Of a stretch of DNA of 45,549 nt, positions 27,065-36,344 are shown piece after piece. Below the pieces are notes generated by a model. That model was not told where the DNA came from, ran no database searches, and saw only the letters and a list, made by a program, of their open reading frames with translations. Each line of letters begins with the position of its first letter. Position 1 is the first letter of the stretch. Source of the DNA: Planctomicrobium piriforme (lineage in GTDB: Bacteria; Planctomycetota; Planctomycetia; Planctomycetales; Planctomycetaceae); the NCBI GenBank assembly GCA_945860955.1, contig CAMATH010000063.1, forward strand, positions 1 to 45,549, read 5' to 3'. Position numbers and translations under genes: made by a program.

Positions 27065-28555
27065 TTAGCCCAACAACTGATTAACCACCTTCCCACCCAC
27101 ATCGGTCAAGCGGAAGTCGCGTCCCTGGAAGCGGTAGGTGAGTTTCAGGTGATCGATGCCGAAGAGGTGCAGAAACGTCGCCTGCAGATCGTGAACGTGG
27201 ACGGGGTCTTCCACAATGCCCCAGCCGATCTCGTCGGTCTTGCCGATCACCTGGGCTCCTTTGATCCCGCCGCCCGCGCACCACAGACTGAACGCGAACG
27301 GGTGATGATCGCGGCCGGTCACCTTTTCGAATCCTTTGCGGTTCTCGCCTAATGGGGTGCGGCCAAACTCACTGGCCCAGACGACCAGGGTGCTGTCGAG
27401 CAGGCCCCGCTGTTTGAGATCCTTGATCAGTGCCGCGACCGGCTGGTCGGCCATTTGACAGGCCAGCCCCAGTTCGCGGTCCAGATTGCTGTGATGGTCC
27501 CACGACGCATGGACCAGATTGACAAAACGGACGCCGCGCTCGACCAGTCGCCGGGCGAGCAGGCAGTTGCGGGCGAACGCTTCAAAACATCCCTTGGGGC
27601 CGCCGCGCCAGCCCTCCAATTCCGGCTCGGCCCGGCCCAGTCCATACGCCTCTTGCGTCTCCTTCGTCTCACCCGAAAGATCGATCAACTCCGGGGCGGC
27701 AGCCTGCATGCGGTGGGCGAGTTCGTATGCCGCGATTCGGCTGGCGATTTCCGGATCGTGCAGCGCCGCCAGTCGCTGGCGATTGAGCGCGGTGACACCA
27801 GCGATTGTCTGTTCCTGAAGTTCGCTGGAAACGCCACCGGGGTTGGCGAGATTCAACACCGGCTCCCCCTGATTGCGAAACAGCACCCCCGCATAACTGG
27901 AAGGAAGAAAACCACTCCCCCAGTTCGACGTCCCGCCACTGGTCCCTCGTCCGGCCGTCAGCACGACGAAGCCGGGCAGGTTCTGCGTTTCGGCCCCCAA
28001 GCCATATGCCAGCCACGACCCAATACTCGGCCGGCCGAACATCTGCGACCCGGTATTGAGCAGCAACTGCCCGGGATGATGATTGAACGCCTCGGTGTGC
28101 ATTGAGCGGACGAGTGCGATCTCATCGACACAGGTCGCCAGGTGAGGGAGGTAGTCCGACAGTTCCGTCCCACACTGACCGTGCGGCTTGAACGTCCGGG
28201 GACACCCCATCAACCGGGCGGTTTCCTTTTGCAAAAAGGCGAATCGGACCTTTTCGGTCATCGACTCGGGGAGAGGCTGACCGTCGAGTTCGTTGAGTTT
28301 GGGCTTGGGATCGAACAAGTCGATCTGACTCGGTGCCCCTTCGAGATAAATGTAGATGCACGCCTTCGCCTTGGCGGGGAATTGCCCTCGCTTCGCGGCC
28401 AGGGGATTGTCCCCCGCATCGTCGGCGAGCAGTCCCTGATCGCGAAGCAGCGTGGCCAGCGCGAGCGATCCCGCCGCGCTTCCAAGAAACTGGCGCCGCG
28501 GAAGGGGACTGCCGGTCAGAGATTCGGGGTGTGTCATGGTGGTATCCGGATTCAT
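27065..28555 (-). CDS. DUF1501 exported protein (second copy)
   Basis: A 496-aa DUF1501 protein with a twin-arginine-type N-terminus (LPRRQFLGSAAGSLALATLL). Conserved blocks: ACIYIYLEGAPSQIDLFDPK, GSQMFGRPSIGSWLAYGLG, DSTLVVWASEFGRTPLGE, GRDHHPFAFSLWCAGGGIKG and VHVHDLQATFLHLFGIDHLK, matching the first copy at 7761-9194 block for block while being clearly divergent in between. The start codon ATG (28555) overlaps the stop of the upstream PSD1 gene by one base (TGATG), implying translational coupling. An ATG at 28537 is a possible alternative. Function is as uncertain as for the first copy; the pair is a hallmark planctomycete operon. Confidence 0.92.
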   Translation of the reverse strand: MNPDTTMTHPESLTGSPLPRRQFLGSAAGSLALATLLRDQGLLADDAGDNPLAAKRGQFPAKAKACIYIYLEGAPSQIDLFDPKPKLNELDGQPLPESMTEKVRFAFLQKETARLMGCPRTFKPHGQCGTELSDYLPHLATCVDEIALVRSMHTEAFNHHPGQLLLNTGSQMFGRPSIGSWLAYGLGAETQNLPGFVVLTAGRGTSGGTSNWGSGFLPSSYAGVLFRNQGEPVLNLANPGGVSSELQEQTIAGVTALNRQRLAALHDPEIASRIAAYELAHRMQAAAPELIDLSGETKETQEAYGLGRAEPELEGWRGGPKGCFEAFARNCLLARRLVERGVRFVNLVHASWDHHSNLDRELGLACQMADQPVAALIKDLKQRGLLDSTLVVWASEFGRTPLGENRKGFEKVTGRDHHPFAFSLWCAGGGIKGAQVIGKTDEIGWGIVEDPVHVHDLQATFLHLFGIDHLKLTYRFQGRDFRLTDVGGKVVNQLLG

Positions 28556-30933
28556 CACTCGCGCGTCACAAACTCATCCAGGTTCAGCACCACCCGCGAC
28601 AGCGCGATGGTGGCGGCGAGATCGAGTCGCTGGTCGTCTGTGAGGGGCTGTTCCGAAGAAGTGGAAGACTTTTGGGTGGCCCCGGGTTGCGCCCCGGGAG
28701 CGTTCTCCGCCACCGGCGGATCTCCAATCAGTTTCCCCAGCAAGGTCGGCGACCTGGCGAGTGTCGACCGCAACTGTTGAAACAGATCGTGCGATGTCTG
28801 GCGTTCCTCGGACGAGGGATTTCGGGCCAGGCAGAGCGAAAACAGGCGGTCGATCCGCGGGACCAAATCCGCGGGTTGTTCCCGATACACCCGTGTCCCC
28901 AGCGCCTGGGCGCATTCGACGAAGACAGGGTCGTTCAGCAGAGTCAGCGACTGGAGCGGTGTATTTGAACGTTCGCGGCGGGTGCAGACGATGTTCGACT
29001 CGGGCGCATCGAAAGTCATCAACATGGGGTACGGGCTGGTTCGCTGAAACCACGTGTACATTCCCCGCCGATATTTGTCGGGGCCTGCGCTCTCCACCCA
29101 TTTGGTTCTGCTCGCGTAGGTCAATTCGGAAACTCCGGCTGGCTGTTTGGGACGGACGCTCGGCCCCCCGATCGCGGGATGCAACAACCCGCTCGCCGCC
29201 AGCGCCTGATCCCGCACCAGCTCGGCCTCGACCCGCAGGCGATTCTGTCGCGCCAGCAGCGTGTTCTTGGGGTCGCGGTCGACCAGGTCGGCGCGCGGCT
29301 TCGATTCCCGGCGATAGGCCGCCGAACTGGTGATGATCTTGATCATTCGTTTCAAACTCCAGGGCCCGCGAAACGTGGGGGGCGTGTTGGGGCGCGGAGG
29401 AGGAACCATCTCCAACGTCGGCAGGGTGAATTCGGCCGCCAGCCAGTCGAGGAGTTCCGGGTGCGAAGGAAGGTCTCCGCGCGTTCCAAAGTCCTCAACA
29501 CTGGGGACAATCGCCTGTCCGAAGAGCTGTCTCCAGACCCGATTCATCGTCACCCGCGGCGTCAACGGGTTCTGGGGATGAGCCAGCCATCTCGCCAGAT
29601 CCATTCGAGTCGCCACCTGGTCCGCCGCGACTCCCAGCGGAGGCAACACCTCGGGCGTGTGGGGCGGAACCTCATCCCCCGGACGGAGGAAATCGCCGCG
29701 AAGCAGCACGTGGGTGGGACGCCGGGGAGCGATCTCGGAAATCGTGGGAGCGACCGCCTTGTCGTCCCCCGGGAGCGCAGCGGCGAGATCCAACTCGTTT
29801 CCCTGATTGAAGAACGCGAAGAATCCGTAGTATTCGCGCAAGGATAACGGGTCGTATTTGTGTGAGTGGCACTGCGCGCAACCCAGGGTCAAACCGAGCC
29901 AGACGGTCGCGGTGGTGTTGACGCGATCGACAACCGCCGCGACTCGAAACTCCTCCGGATCAACACCCCCCTCTTTGTTGGTGAGCGTGTTGCGATGAAA
30001 CCCCGTCGCGATTTTCTGGTCGGGTCGGGCCTCCGGAAAAAGGTCGCCAGCCAGTTGCTCGATGGTGAACTGATTGAAGGGCAGATCGCGGTTGAGCGCC
30101 ACGATCACCCATTGTCGATACCGCCACGCATAGGGACGGGCCGAGTCTTTCTCGTAGCCATCGCTGTCGGCGTAGCGGGCCAGATCGAGCCAATGCCGGC
30201 CCCAGCGTTCGCCAAAATGAGGCGACGCCAGTAGCTCTTCGACGAGCAATTCGTACGCGTTGGGGCGAGTGTCGGCGAGGAAGGCTGCGACCTGTTCGGG
30301 TGTGGGGGGCAATCCCAGCAGATCGAGTGACAGCCTTCGGATCAATGTTGAGCGGTCCGCCTCGGGGGAGGGTTCGATCTTTTCGCTTTCCAGCCGCGCC
30401 TGCACGAATCGGTCGACCATGTTCCGCACCAGGGCCTCCTTCTTGACCACAGGCGGAGCCGGGCGCTTGACCGGCTGAAACGACCAGTGCTTCGACGCCT
30501 GACCGGTGACACTTTTCGTTTCCACGCCCCATTTGGCCCCCTGATCAATCCAGCCGCGAACGAGCGCGATCTGTTCCTTCGAGAGCTGTTCGCCTTCCGG
30601 CGGCATCAGAATGTCGGGATCCAGGCTGGCGATGTATTTGACCAGCAGGCTCTCGGCGCTCTTTCCCGGTTCAAACGCTTTGCCAGAATCGCCCCCGCGG
30701 AGCGCGTCCCCCTCGCGATCGAGTCGAAACCCGGAAAGCTGCTTGTCCGCCCCGTGACAACTGTCACAGAACTTGGCGAAGATTGGCCGAATGTCGGTAG
30801 TGAAGTCGACCGCGCGGTCGACCGCGGCGGGGAGCGGCTTGATGTCGTCCGCGACGCCCCTGCCGACGATGGTGTGAAGCACCACAACCAGCGTGAGAAA
30901 CTCGCGACGAAGCCAGAATCGGGAACTGAACAC
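28555..30933 (-). CDS. PSCyt1-PSD1 protein (cytochrome c-like + DUF1549 + DUF1553), second copy
   Basis: A 792-aa exported protein from the GTG at 30933. Signal peptide about 1-28 (LRREFLTLVVVLHTIVGRGV), then PSCyt1 with CDSCHG (Cys56, Cys59, His60) and LMPPEG, DUF1549 (RHWLDLARYADSDGYEKD, CAQCHSHKYDPLS) and DUF1553 (RVTMNRVWRQLFGQAIVPSV; RRERSNTPLQSLTLLNDP). It lacks the inserted jelly-roll-like segment of the first copy, which explains most of the 216-residue length difference. The frame is open up to an ATG at 31023, but that start would place the signal peptide 30 residues inside; no clear ribosome site helps. Overlaps the DUF1501 gene downstream by one base. Confidence 0.9.
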   Translation of the reverse strand: MFSSRFWLRREFLTLVVVLHTIVGRGVADDIKPLPAAVDRAVDFTTDIRPIFAKFCDSCHGADKQLSGFRLDREGDALRGGDSGKAFEPGKSAESLLVKYIASLDPDILMPPEGEQLSKEQIALVRGWIDQGAKWGVETKSVTGQASKHWSFQPVKRPAPPVVKKEALVRNMVDRFVQARLESEKIEPSPEADRSTLIRRLSLDLLGLPPTPEQVAAFLADTRPNAYELLVEELLASPHFGERWGRHWLDLARYADSDGYEKDSARPYAWRYRQWVIVALNRDLPFNQFTIEQLAGDLFPEARPDQKIATGFHRNTLTNKEGGVDPEEFRVAAVVDRVNTTATVWLGLTLGCAQCHSHKYDPLSLREYYGFFAFFNQGNELDLAAALPGDDKAVAPTISEIAPRRPTHVLLRGDFLRPGDEVPPHTPEVLPPLGVAADQVATRMDLARWLAHPQNPLTPRVTMNRVWRQLFGQAIVPSVEDFGTRGDLPSHPELLDWLAAEFTLPTLEMVPPPRPNTPPTFRGPWSLKRMIKIITSSAAYRRESKPRADLVDRDPKNTLLARQNRLRVEAELVRDQALAASGLLHPAIGGPSVRPKQPAGVSELTYASRTKWVESAGPDKYRRGMYTWFQRTSPYPMLMTFDAPESNIVCTRRERSNTPLQSLTLLNDPVFVECAQALGTRVYREQPADLVPRIDRLFSLCLARNPSSEERQTSHDLFQQLRSTLARSPTLLGKLIGDPPVAENAPGAQPGATQKSSTSSEQPLTDDQRLDLAATIALSRVVLNLDEFVTRE

Positions 30934-31047
30934 GGCGGGAGAACCAGGGAAAACGAATGCGGAGTGGTTTTCTGCCGGTCCTTCGATTTGACCAGCGGCG
31001 GGGGAGGGGAATTGATACCCCACACGGCAACAATTGCGACATTCCGC

Positions 31048-31108
31048 CCGAGCCGCGCCCGTCAGGAAGCGGTGAATCGGCTACCGCTTCCTGACGGGCG
31101 CGGCTCGG
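31048..31108. repeat. Perfect 26-bp inverted repeat (hairpin)
   Basis: Left arm 31048-31073 and right arm 31083-31108 are exact reverse complements over 26 bp with a 9-nt loop. The arm contains GCCGCGCCCGTCAGGAAGCG, a unit I recall as a dispersed repeat in planctomycete genomes (its translation gives the familiar PLPDGRGS). It lies between two minus-strand genes and could stop the GH2 transcript, although no T-run follows. Confidence 0.85.
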
Positions 31109-31204
31109 AGGCGACTCCTCGTGTCCGGCCGTGCGGTGTGGCAAATCTCCACAGCCACTACTTCACCAGCCGTCGGATGGCGTGTCAACCTCGCGGTCGT
31201 TGGA

Positions 31205-34027
31205 TCATCGCGCCGAACCAACACTCCACAACAGCGATTCCAGCGGCAGCGCTTTCACGCTCACCCGAACTTCGTCGATCAGCGCCTGCGCATCGCGGGC
31301 GATCGCGCCGGCGTGAAAGCCCCGACCGACCGTCCAGGTACCGTCGTTGCGAATCAGGCCAAGCGAGAATTCCGATTCTCCTTCCAGTTCATATCCCTTG
31401 CCGGCGTTCAGGTAGAGTCGCAGCGTTTCTCCGTCACAGACAACGGCCGCGTGTCGCCATTCTCCCTGAGGAATCGGCTGTCGACTCGCGACCGTGCGCA
31501 CTTTCCACGTGCGGTCGATGGCGACAATCGCCAGGTGTCCATCGGCACGCACCAAAAGTTGCAGGGGAGCTTCGTCAGCACGGGTCGGTTTGCCGTCCTC
31601 GCCGACCAGCGTCTGATCGCGATCGGTCGCCGCCATCTGGAACGACGCTTCAACCGTGAACTCCGTAAATGGAAACGTGTTGATCACATCCATATGGGTT
31701 CGCGATCGACCGGGGTCGGTATAGAGATCGCGCGTCGCACCCGGTGTCGATTCGGTGTCATCGAGTGCCCCACGGTTCACGACCCCCAGCGTGGGAATCC
31801 CCGGCGCGGGGACGTTCGCCGAGAGTTTCGGAGCATTCCCTGCCGCGTAGGCGTACAGGTGATTGCGATGACCACTGGAATCGCGGACCGCGAATTTGTC
31901 AGCCGCTCCCCGATCGTGAGGCACCAGTTCGCCCGGCGTCCCTTCTTCGAATCGCCAATGGGCGATCACGCTCGCCTCGACCTTTTCCTTCGCCCGCAGT
32001 TTTCGCAGCGGGGCGTACAGTGTCTGGTGAGCGTCGGCGAGGGTTTTGGGATCGAGTTTGTTGATTTCGCGGTCATACGTCATGAGGCCGTTCACTTCGA
32101 TTTCGACGTCGGTCGTTTGCGTGTAGATCGCCGCGCTCAAGTGCGATTCGATCATCGGACGCAGGTCAGCGATGTATTTGAGATACGTCGCCTGCAACTC
32201 CTCGCGGGTCTTGAACTGCCGATAGCCCCAGTTCTTGGAATCGAGCCAGGTGTGCCCTTCGAGCGGCAGGCCCAAACCGCCGTATTCCCCCAGCACCGAC
32301 GCCCGGTGATTCTCGGCGGGTGGGAATTCGGGTTGTGGATAGAAGTGAATGTCACGCACATCTCCCACGCCAAAGTCATTACCGCCGCTGGCGCTGATCA
32401 CGATTCGTGACGGATCCCGATCTTTGACAAACGTTGTCCAGCCGATCGTTTCGGATTGGCCCCAGCCTTCATTGAAAGGAACCCAGGCGACGATGCACGG
32501 GGCGTTGTGCCGCGCGTTCAGCAGCGCGGTGAGCTCGGGGCCGTATGTCCCGCCCGCTTTCCGAAGATTCAGTTCCATGATCTCCCAACTGGGATCGCGC
32601 CGGGCGACTTCGGGCCGCGGGGTGCTTCCTTTTTCGACGTGCTCGGTTCCATCGACAGGCCAGGGGACGTTGGCGTCGCCACTGGGCATGTCCTGCCACA
32701 CCAGCAGCCCGAGCCGATCGCAATGGTAATACCAGCGGGCCGGTTCGACCTTCACATGCTTGCGGACCATGTTGAACCCGAACCGCTTCGTCATTTCGAG
32801 ATCGTAGCGCAGCGCCTCGTCGGTGGGGGCCGTGTACAGTCCGTCGGGCCACCATCCCTGGTCGAGAGGGCCAAACTGAAACAGCGGCTCATCGTTCAAC
32901 AGAATCCGCCGCATGCCGTTGAGATCGTTCCCCAGTCCGACTTTTCGCATGCCGAAGTAACTGGTGACTTCGTCGATGATTCCCTTCTCGTCGGCGATCT
33001 GGAGGGTGAACTCGTAGAGTTGCGGCTGATCTGGCGACCAACGCTTGAATCCAGGCGTTTTTAGAGTGACGGGCTCGTTGGCAATCCGTCCTTCTACTTG
33101 CCATCCGTCCGTCGCCGACGCGATCTTGACCGCCGGCGTCGGTTCGCCGAGGTCTTTCACTTTTTCAAATGGGATGCCAGGTTTCTTGGAAAACTCCACC
33201 GCGTCGACGGCGATCCGGACTTCCGCCGAGTTGACGTCGGTGTCGATCCGCAATCCGCGAATGAATCCTCGCGGGCTGACTGGTTCCAGCCAGACGGTTT
33301 GCCAGATGCCGGTCACCGGCTTGTACCAGATCCCCTCGGGTTTCGCAACCTGTTTGCCGCGTGGTTGCGGTCCCGCATCGGTCGGATCCCAAACCACGAC
33401 GCGCAGTTCGTGTTGAACGGGGTCTGTCGGCTTCGACGCGGGCTTTCGCACCGCGAGTGCGTCGGTGATGTCGAAAAAGAACGCGTCATAGCCCCCCTTG
33501 TGTTCCCCAATCGACACGCCGTTCACATAGACCTGCGTCTGCCAGTCCACCGCACCGAAATGGAGCAGAACTCGATTCGTATCCAGCTTCCACTCGGGAG
33601 GGACTGTGAACGACCGCTGATACACCAGGTGATTCGCCTGCCCGACAAACCGTCGGACCCTTGAGAGTTCTGACTCAACGGGAAACGGAACCAGAATCTT
33701 GCCGTCAAATTTTGAGGAACCAGGCTCAAAGGTGTCTTTGGGGAGGATCGCATAGTCCCACAGACCATTCAGATTCTGCCACCGCTTCCGCACCAGTTGA
33801 GGTCGCGGATATTCGGGATGGACGTTGTCGGGGGAGACCTCCTTCGCCCAGCGGGTTCGCAGCCTGCCTCCGACCGGACGGTTCGCCGCGGGTTGATCGT
33901 TCGCTGCTGCTGCCGTCGCTTGGGTCGGGGAATCGGCGGCCGACAGCGTACTGGCGAACGGCACCGTCAATGCCAATAGAACAAGAACCCACCAGAAAGT
34001 GAGCAACGCGGGAAAGTGTCTGTTCAT
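31205..34027 (-). CDS. Glycoside hydrolase family 2 (beta-galactosidase-like) with LamG tail
   Basis: A 940-aa secreted enzyme. Signal peptide 1-31; GH2 sugar-binding domain (about 70-250, WQNLNGLWDYAI, FGAVDWQTQVYVNGVSIGEH, GGYDAFFFDITD); Ig-like domain (about 255-365); TIM-barrel catalytic domain (about 370-650) with the predicted acid/base Glu520 (PFNEGWGQ) and nucleophile Glu581 (LGEYGG); and a LamG/concanavalin domain (about 688-935, HWRFEEGTPGE, EFTVEASFQMAATDRDQTLV, IDEVRVSVKALPL) that probably binds a polysaccharide. GH2 enzymes remove beta-linked galactose, glucuronate or mannose; which one is not clear here. Both catalytic acids are present. Upstream spacing 286 bp to a divergent gene. 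Confidence 0.93.
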   Translation of the reverse strand: MNRHFPALLTFWWVLVLLALTVPFASTLSAADSPTQATAAAANDQPAANRPVGGRLRTRWAKEVSPDNVHPEYPRPQLVRKRWQNLNGLWDYAILPKDTFEPGSSKFDGKILVPFPVESELSRVRRFVGQANHLVYQRSFTVPPEWKLDTNRVLLHFGAVDWQTQVYVNGVSIGEHKGGYDAFFFDITDALAVRKPASKPTDPVQHELRVVVWDPTDAGPQPRGKQVAKPEGIWYKPVTGIWQTVWLEPVSPRGFIRGLRIDTDVNSAEVRIAVDAVEFSKKPGIPFEKVKDLGEPTPAVKIASATDGWQVEGRIANEPVTLKTPGFKRWSPDQPQLYEFTLQIADEKGIIDEVTSYFGMRKVGLGNDLNGMRRILLNDEPLFQFGPLDQGWWPDGLYTAPTDEALRYDLEMTKRFGFNMVRKHVKVEPARWYYHCDRLGLLVWQDMPSGDANVPWPVDGTEHVEKGSTPRPEVARRDPSWEIMELNLRKAGGTYGPELTALLNARHNAPCIVAWVPFNEGWGQSETIGWTTFVKDRDPSRIVISASGGNDFGVGDVRDIHFYPQPEFPPAENHRASVLGEYGGLGLPLEGHTWLDSKNWGYRQFKTREELQATYLKYIADLRPMIESHLSAAIYTQTTDVEIEVNGLMTYDREINKLDPKTLADAHQTLYAPLRKLRAKEKVEASVIAHWRFEEGTPGELVPHDRGAADKFAVRDSSGHRNHLYAYAAGNAPKLSANVPAPGIPTLGVVNRGALDDTESTPGATRDLYTDPGRSRTHMDVINTFPFTEFTVEASFQMAATDRDQTLVGEDGKPTRADEAPLQLLVRADGHLAIVAIDRTWKVRTVASRQPIPQGEWRHAAVVCDGETLRLYLNAGKGYELEGESEFSLGLIRNDGTWTVGRGFHAGAIARDAQALIDEVRVSVKALPLESLLWSVGSAR

Positions 34028-34313
34028 GGGAGTCGAAATCGCAGGGGGCGAGGCAAGGAGTGTGACGCGGTCGCCGAGGCGGGCGGTCGGCGGCTACCGG
34101 TGTTATACCGCACTTTGAGCGGATCTGCGGTGATGTGGTCCCCAGTCTCACCCGACTTTCAAGCGATCGCTTTCTCGGTTCCGAATCACTCCTTGCAAAT
34201 CATGGAATGGGGGGAATAAAATGATCCCCTAGACTGGGAAGAATATTCCGATTCGGGCGATTCACTGAAGTCCAGTGAAACCCGGTCGGCAACAACTCAA
34301 GGTGAGGTTTCAA

Positions 34314-34619
34314 ATGAAGACTTGGATGTCTCTGTTGTCGTTGGCGTTGGGAGTTTTCGTTCTCGCGGGTCCGCAGGCCTCAACGGCCGACGCGCACTGG
34401 CGGCATGTCTACTACGCCCCCCGTCGCGTGGTCGTCGCCGCGCCTGTGGTGGTTCAGCGGCCGGTCGTTGTGGTCCGACAGCCCGCCGTCTTCGCGGCTC
34501 CCGTTTACAGCGAAGGGCCGGTTTACGCGTCACCGGTCGTCGCGCCGGCCTACGGCGTTCCCGTCTATCGCCATGTGCATCGCCCCCGGGTGGTCTACGC
34601 TCCCGCTTGGGGCTGGTAA
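34314..34619 (+). CDS. Small secreted Val/Pro/Tyr-rich protein
   Basis: A 101-aa protein with a clean signal peptide (MKTWMSLLSLALGVFVLAGP..ADA). The mature part is short repeats of valine, proline, arginine and tyrosine (RRVVVAAPVVVQRPVVVVRQ, PVYSEGPVYASPVV, HRPRVVYAPAWGW). Low-complexity proteins of this kind are common in planctomycetes and may be cell-surface structural proteins; nothing shows a function. The ATG at 34314 has GGTGAGG 7 nt upstream. A strong terminator follows. Confidence 0.78.
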   Translation: MKTWMSLLSLALGVFVLAGPQASTADAHWRHVYYAPRRVVVAAPVVVQRPVVVVRQPAVFAAPVYSEGPVYASPVVAPAYGVPVYRHVHRPRVVYAPAWGW

Positions 34620-34667
34620 CCGCGAGTTGGTGTCGCGGCTCCGCTGCACCAGAACTGTGAAACACAA

Positions 34668-34709
34668 CCAGCCGTGAGGCCGACCTGGCATCACGGCTGG
34701 ATTTTTTTT
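34668..34709 (+). terminator. Rho-independent terminator
   Basis: A 10-bp perfect stem (CCAGCCGTGA at 34668-34677 with TCACGGCTGG at 34691-34700), 13-nt loop, then A and eight T residues. It lies 48 bp after the small secreted protein gene. Confidence 0.92.
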
Positions 34710-34820
34710 AGGTGACGAGAACGGCGGTAAAGGGCAGACCGTTGCAGTACTTCCGGGGAACGAATCGGCACGGCGACTCTCCTCAGCGCGGCGATTCTTC
34801 ACCCGGTGAGCAAACAGCCG

Positions 34821-35960
34821 TTAAATGAACGACGCCGCCACCACATTCGAGATCCGTGCAAGAAACTGGCCGCCCGGCTCCTGGGGTTGGGTGGTCAACA
34901 GGACGCAGAAGGCGTCGCGGCCCGGGTCGATCCACATCACGGTGCCGGTCGCTCCCCAATGGCCGTAGGTTTGTGGTCCCAGGAGATCGCCGAAGTTTGC
35001 GCTGTGGGCGGCCCAATTGAGCCGCCACCCGAGTCCCCAGGGTCGGCAACGACGGTCGTCCGCCGGGACTTCTCTCATCGCCTCAAGCTGGTTGCGCGTC
35101 GCCGCCTCGATGGAGCTGCGACTGAGAATCGGGGGGATCTCGGGAAGTTCCCAACCCAGCAGCATCGCCGCGAACCGGCCCAGATCGGCGGGAGTCGTCA
35201 GCAAACCTCCCCAGGGAACACCAAGCTGCCGCCAGTACCGGCTGTTCCAATTCCAATGGGTGGCCCTCGCCTGCTCCTCGGTCAAACGCAACTCAGCGAT
35301 ACGATTGACCCGGGAGAGCGGCCCGCCGAACCAATCGTCCGGTGCCCCCAGCGCGGTGTCCCGCATGCCAAGCTTCGCAAAGAACTCCTCCTCAAGAAAT
35401 TTCGCACACGACCGGCCACTGACTCGGGCGATGATTTCACCGAGGATGGCGAATCCCATGCTTTGGTATTGCACACCCCGTCCGGGAGGGAAATCGACCT
35501 CCACTTCGCACGCGCCGGCGGCGAACGCCGACAGAGGGGCGTTCGCTCCCCGCAGGTCCGCATTGTTGGGCAACATGTCGGGCAGTCCCGACGTGTGCGT
35601 CAACAGGTGCCGCAACGTGGTGGCGTGTTTCCCCGGCCTGCCAAATTCGGGAAGGTAATTCTCGACCCGGTCATCGAGCGCGAGTTCACCCCGTTCGACC
35701 AGCAGCAACGCCCCCATCGCGACAATCGGCTTGGTGATCGACGCGATGAGAAAAATGGCGTCGTCACGAATCGGGGCGGAATCGACCGCCACCCGTTCGC
35801 TTCCCCAGACCATTGTTTTCGAGAGCTTCCTGCCACGCCCGACAACCAGCCCCGCCGAGGGGATTTTGCCGGAACCGCACCAATCGCGCATCAGTCGGTC
35901 GACGTGACGAAAGCGATCGGTGGCGATTCCCAACTCTTCAACACGATCGACGACATGCAT
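34821..35960 (-). CDS. Class C beta-lactamase-like serine hydrolase
   Basis: A 379-aa protein with the serine hydrolase fold of class C beta-lactamases, esterases and penicillin-binding proteins. Motifs: nucleophile S74-I-T-K77 (IASITKPIVAMGALLLVERG), second motif Y164-Q-S166 in place of YxN, LRHLLTHTSGLPD, and a late HWGATGT that stands for the KTG-like motif. The Y-x-S second motif and the absence of a signal peptide point to a cytoplasmic esterase rather than a true beta-lactamase. Start ATG 35960, with AGGA about 10 nt upstream. It lies 54 bp after the STAS gene on the same strand, perhaps co-transcribed. Confidence 0.86.
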   Translation of the reverse strand: MHVVDRVEELGIATDRFRHVDRLMRDWCGSGKIPSAGLVVGRGRKLSKTMVWGSERVAVDSAPIRDDAIFLIASITKPIVAMGALLLVERGELALDDRVENYLPEFGRPGKHATTLRHLLTHTSGLPDMLPNNADLRGANAPLSAFAAGACEVEVDFPPGRGVQYQSMGFAILGEIIARVSGRSCAKFLEEEFFAKLGMRDTALGAPDDWFGGPLSRVNRIAELRLTEEQARATHWNWNSRYWRQLGVPWGGLLTTPADLGRFAAMLLGWELPEIPPILSRSSIEAATRNQLEAMREVPADDRRCRPWGLGWRLNWAAHSANFGDLLGPQTYGHWGATGTVMWIDPGRDAFCVLLTTQPQEPGGQFLARISNVVAASFI

Positions 35961-36014
35961 TCCCGCGTTCCTGAATGGTTCCAGGCCCGCCGTTTTGCTG
36001 CCGTCGACCGGCCG

Positions 36015-36344
36015 TCAGATTCCCAGGTCGTGCAACTGGAACAACCGGTTCAACCGCGTCACTTCCAACACGCGCCGCACGTTTTGCGACGGGTTGTAAA
36101 GGTGAACGTCGTAACCCGACTTTTTCAGCGAGGCCAACAGACCCAACATAGCACTGGGAACGTACGGCACGCCAGTCAGGTCCACGGCGATGCCGGTGGA
36201 CTGGTGTTGTTTCAGCAGCTCGACGATTTCATCGCGCATCGCGGGGATGTCGATCTGGTCGGGCATCTCTCCGTCGCCGAAACCGATGACTGTCGTCTCG
36301 CCGGTTTCGTACACGCGGATCAGTTCTTGAGCAATTGGCATCAT
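36015..36344 (-). CDS. STAS domain protein (anti-sigma factor antagonist-like)
   Basis: A 109-aa protein consisting of one STAS domain, as in SpoIIAA-type anti-anti-sigma factors. The block VDLTGVPYVPSAMLGLLASL corresponds to the conserved 'D.s.v.fiDSSGL..L' region with a Ser at the usual phosphorylation position, and VRRVLEVTRLNRLFQLHD is the typical last helix with the 'vfellgLd..f' pattern. Start taken as the ATG at 36344; a second ATG follows directly at 36341 and has better spacing from GAGG. A longer frame to 36416 adds a Pro-rich stretch. No kinase/anti-sigma partner lies nearby. Confidence 0.82.
   Translation of the reverse strand: MMPIAQELIRVYETGETTVIGFGDGEMPDQIDIPAMRDEIVELLKQHQSTGIAVDLTGVPYVPSAMLGLLASLKKSGYDVHLYNPSQNVRRVLEVTRLNRLFQLHDLGI

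Noticed and set aside
29179-29847. 222-aa plus-strand frame opposite the second PSD1 gene
   Set aside because: Shadow frame with Arg-rich composition.
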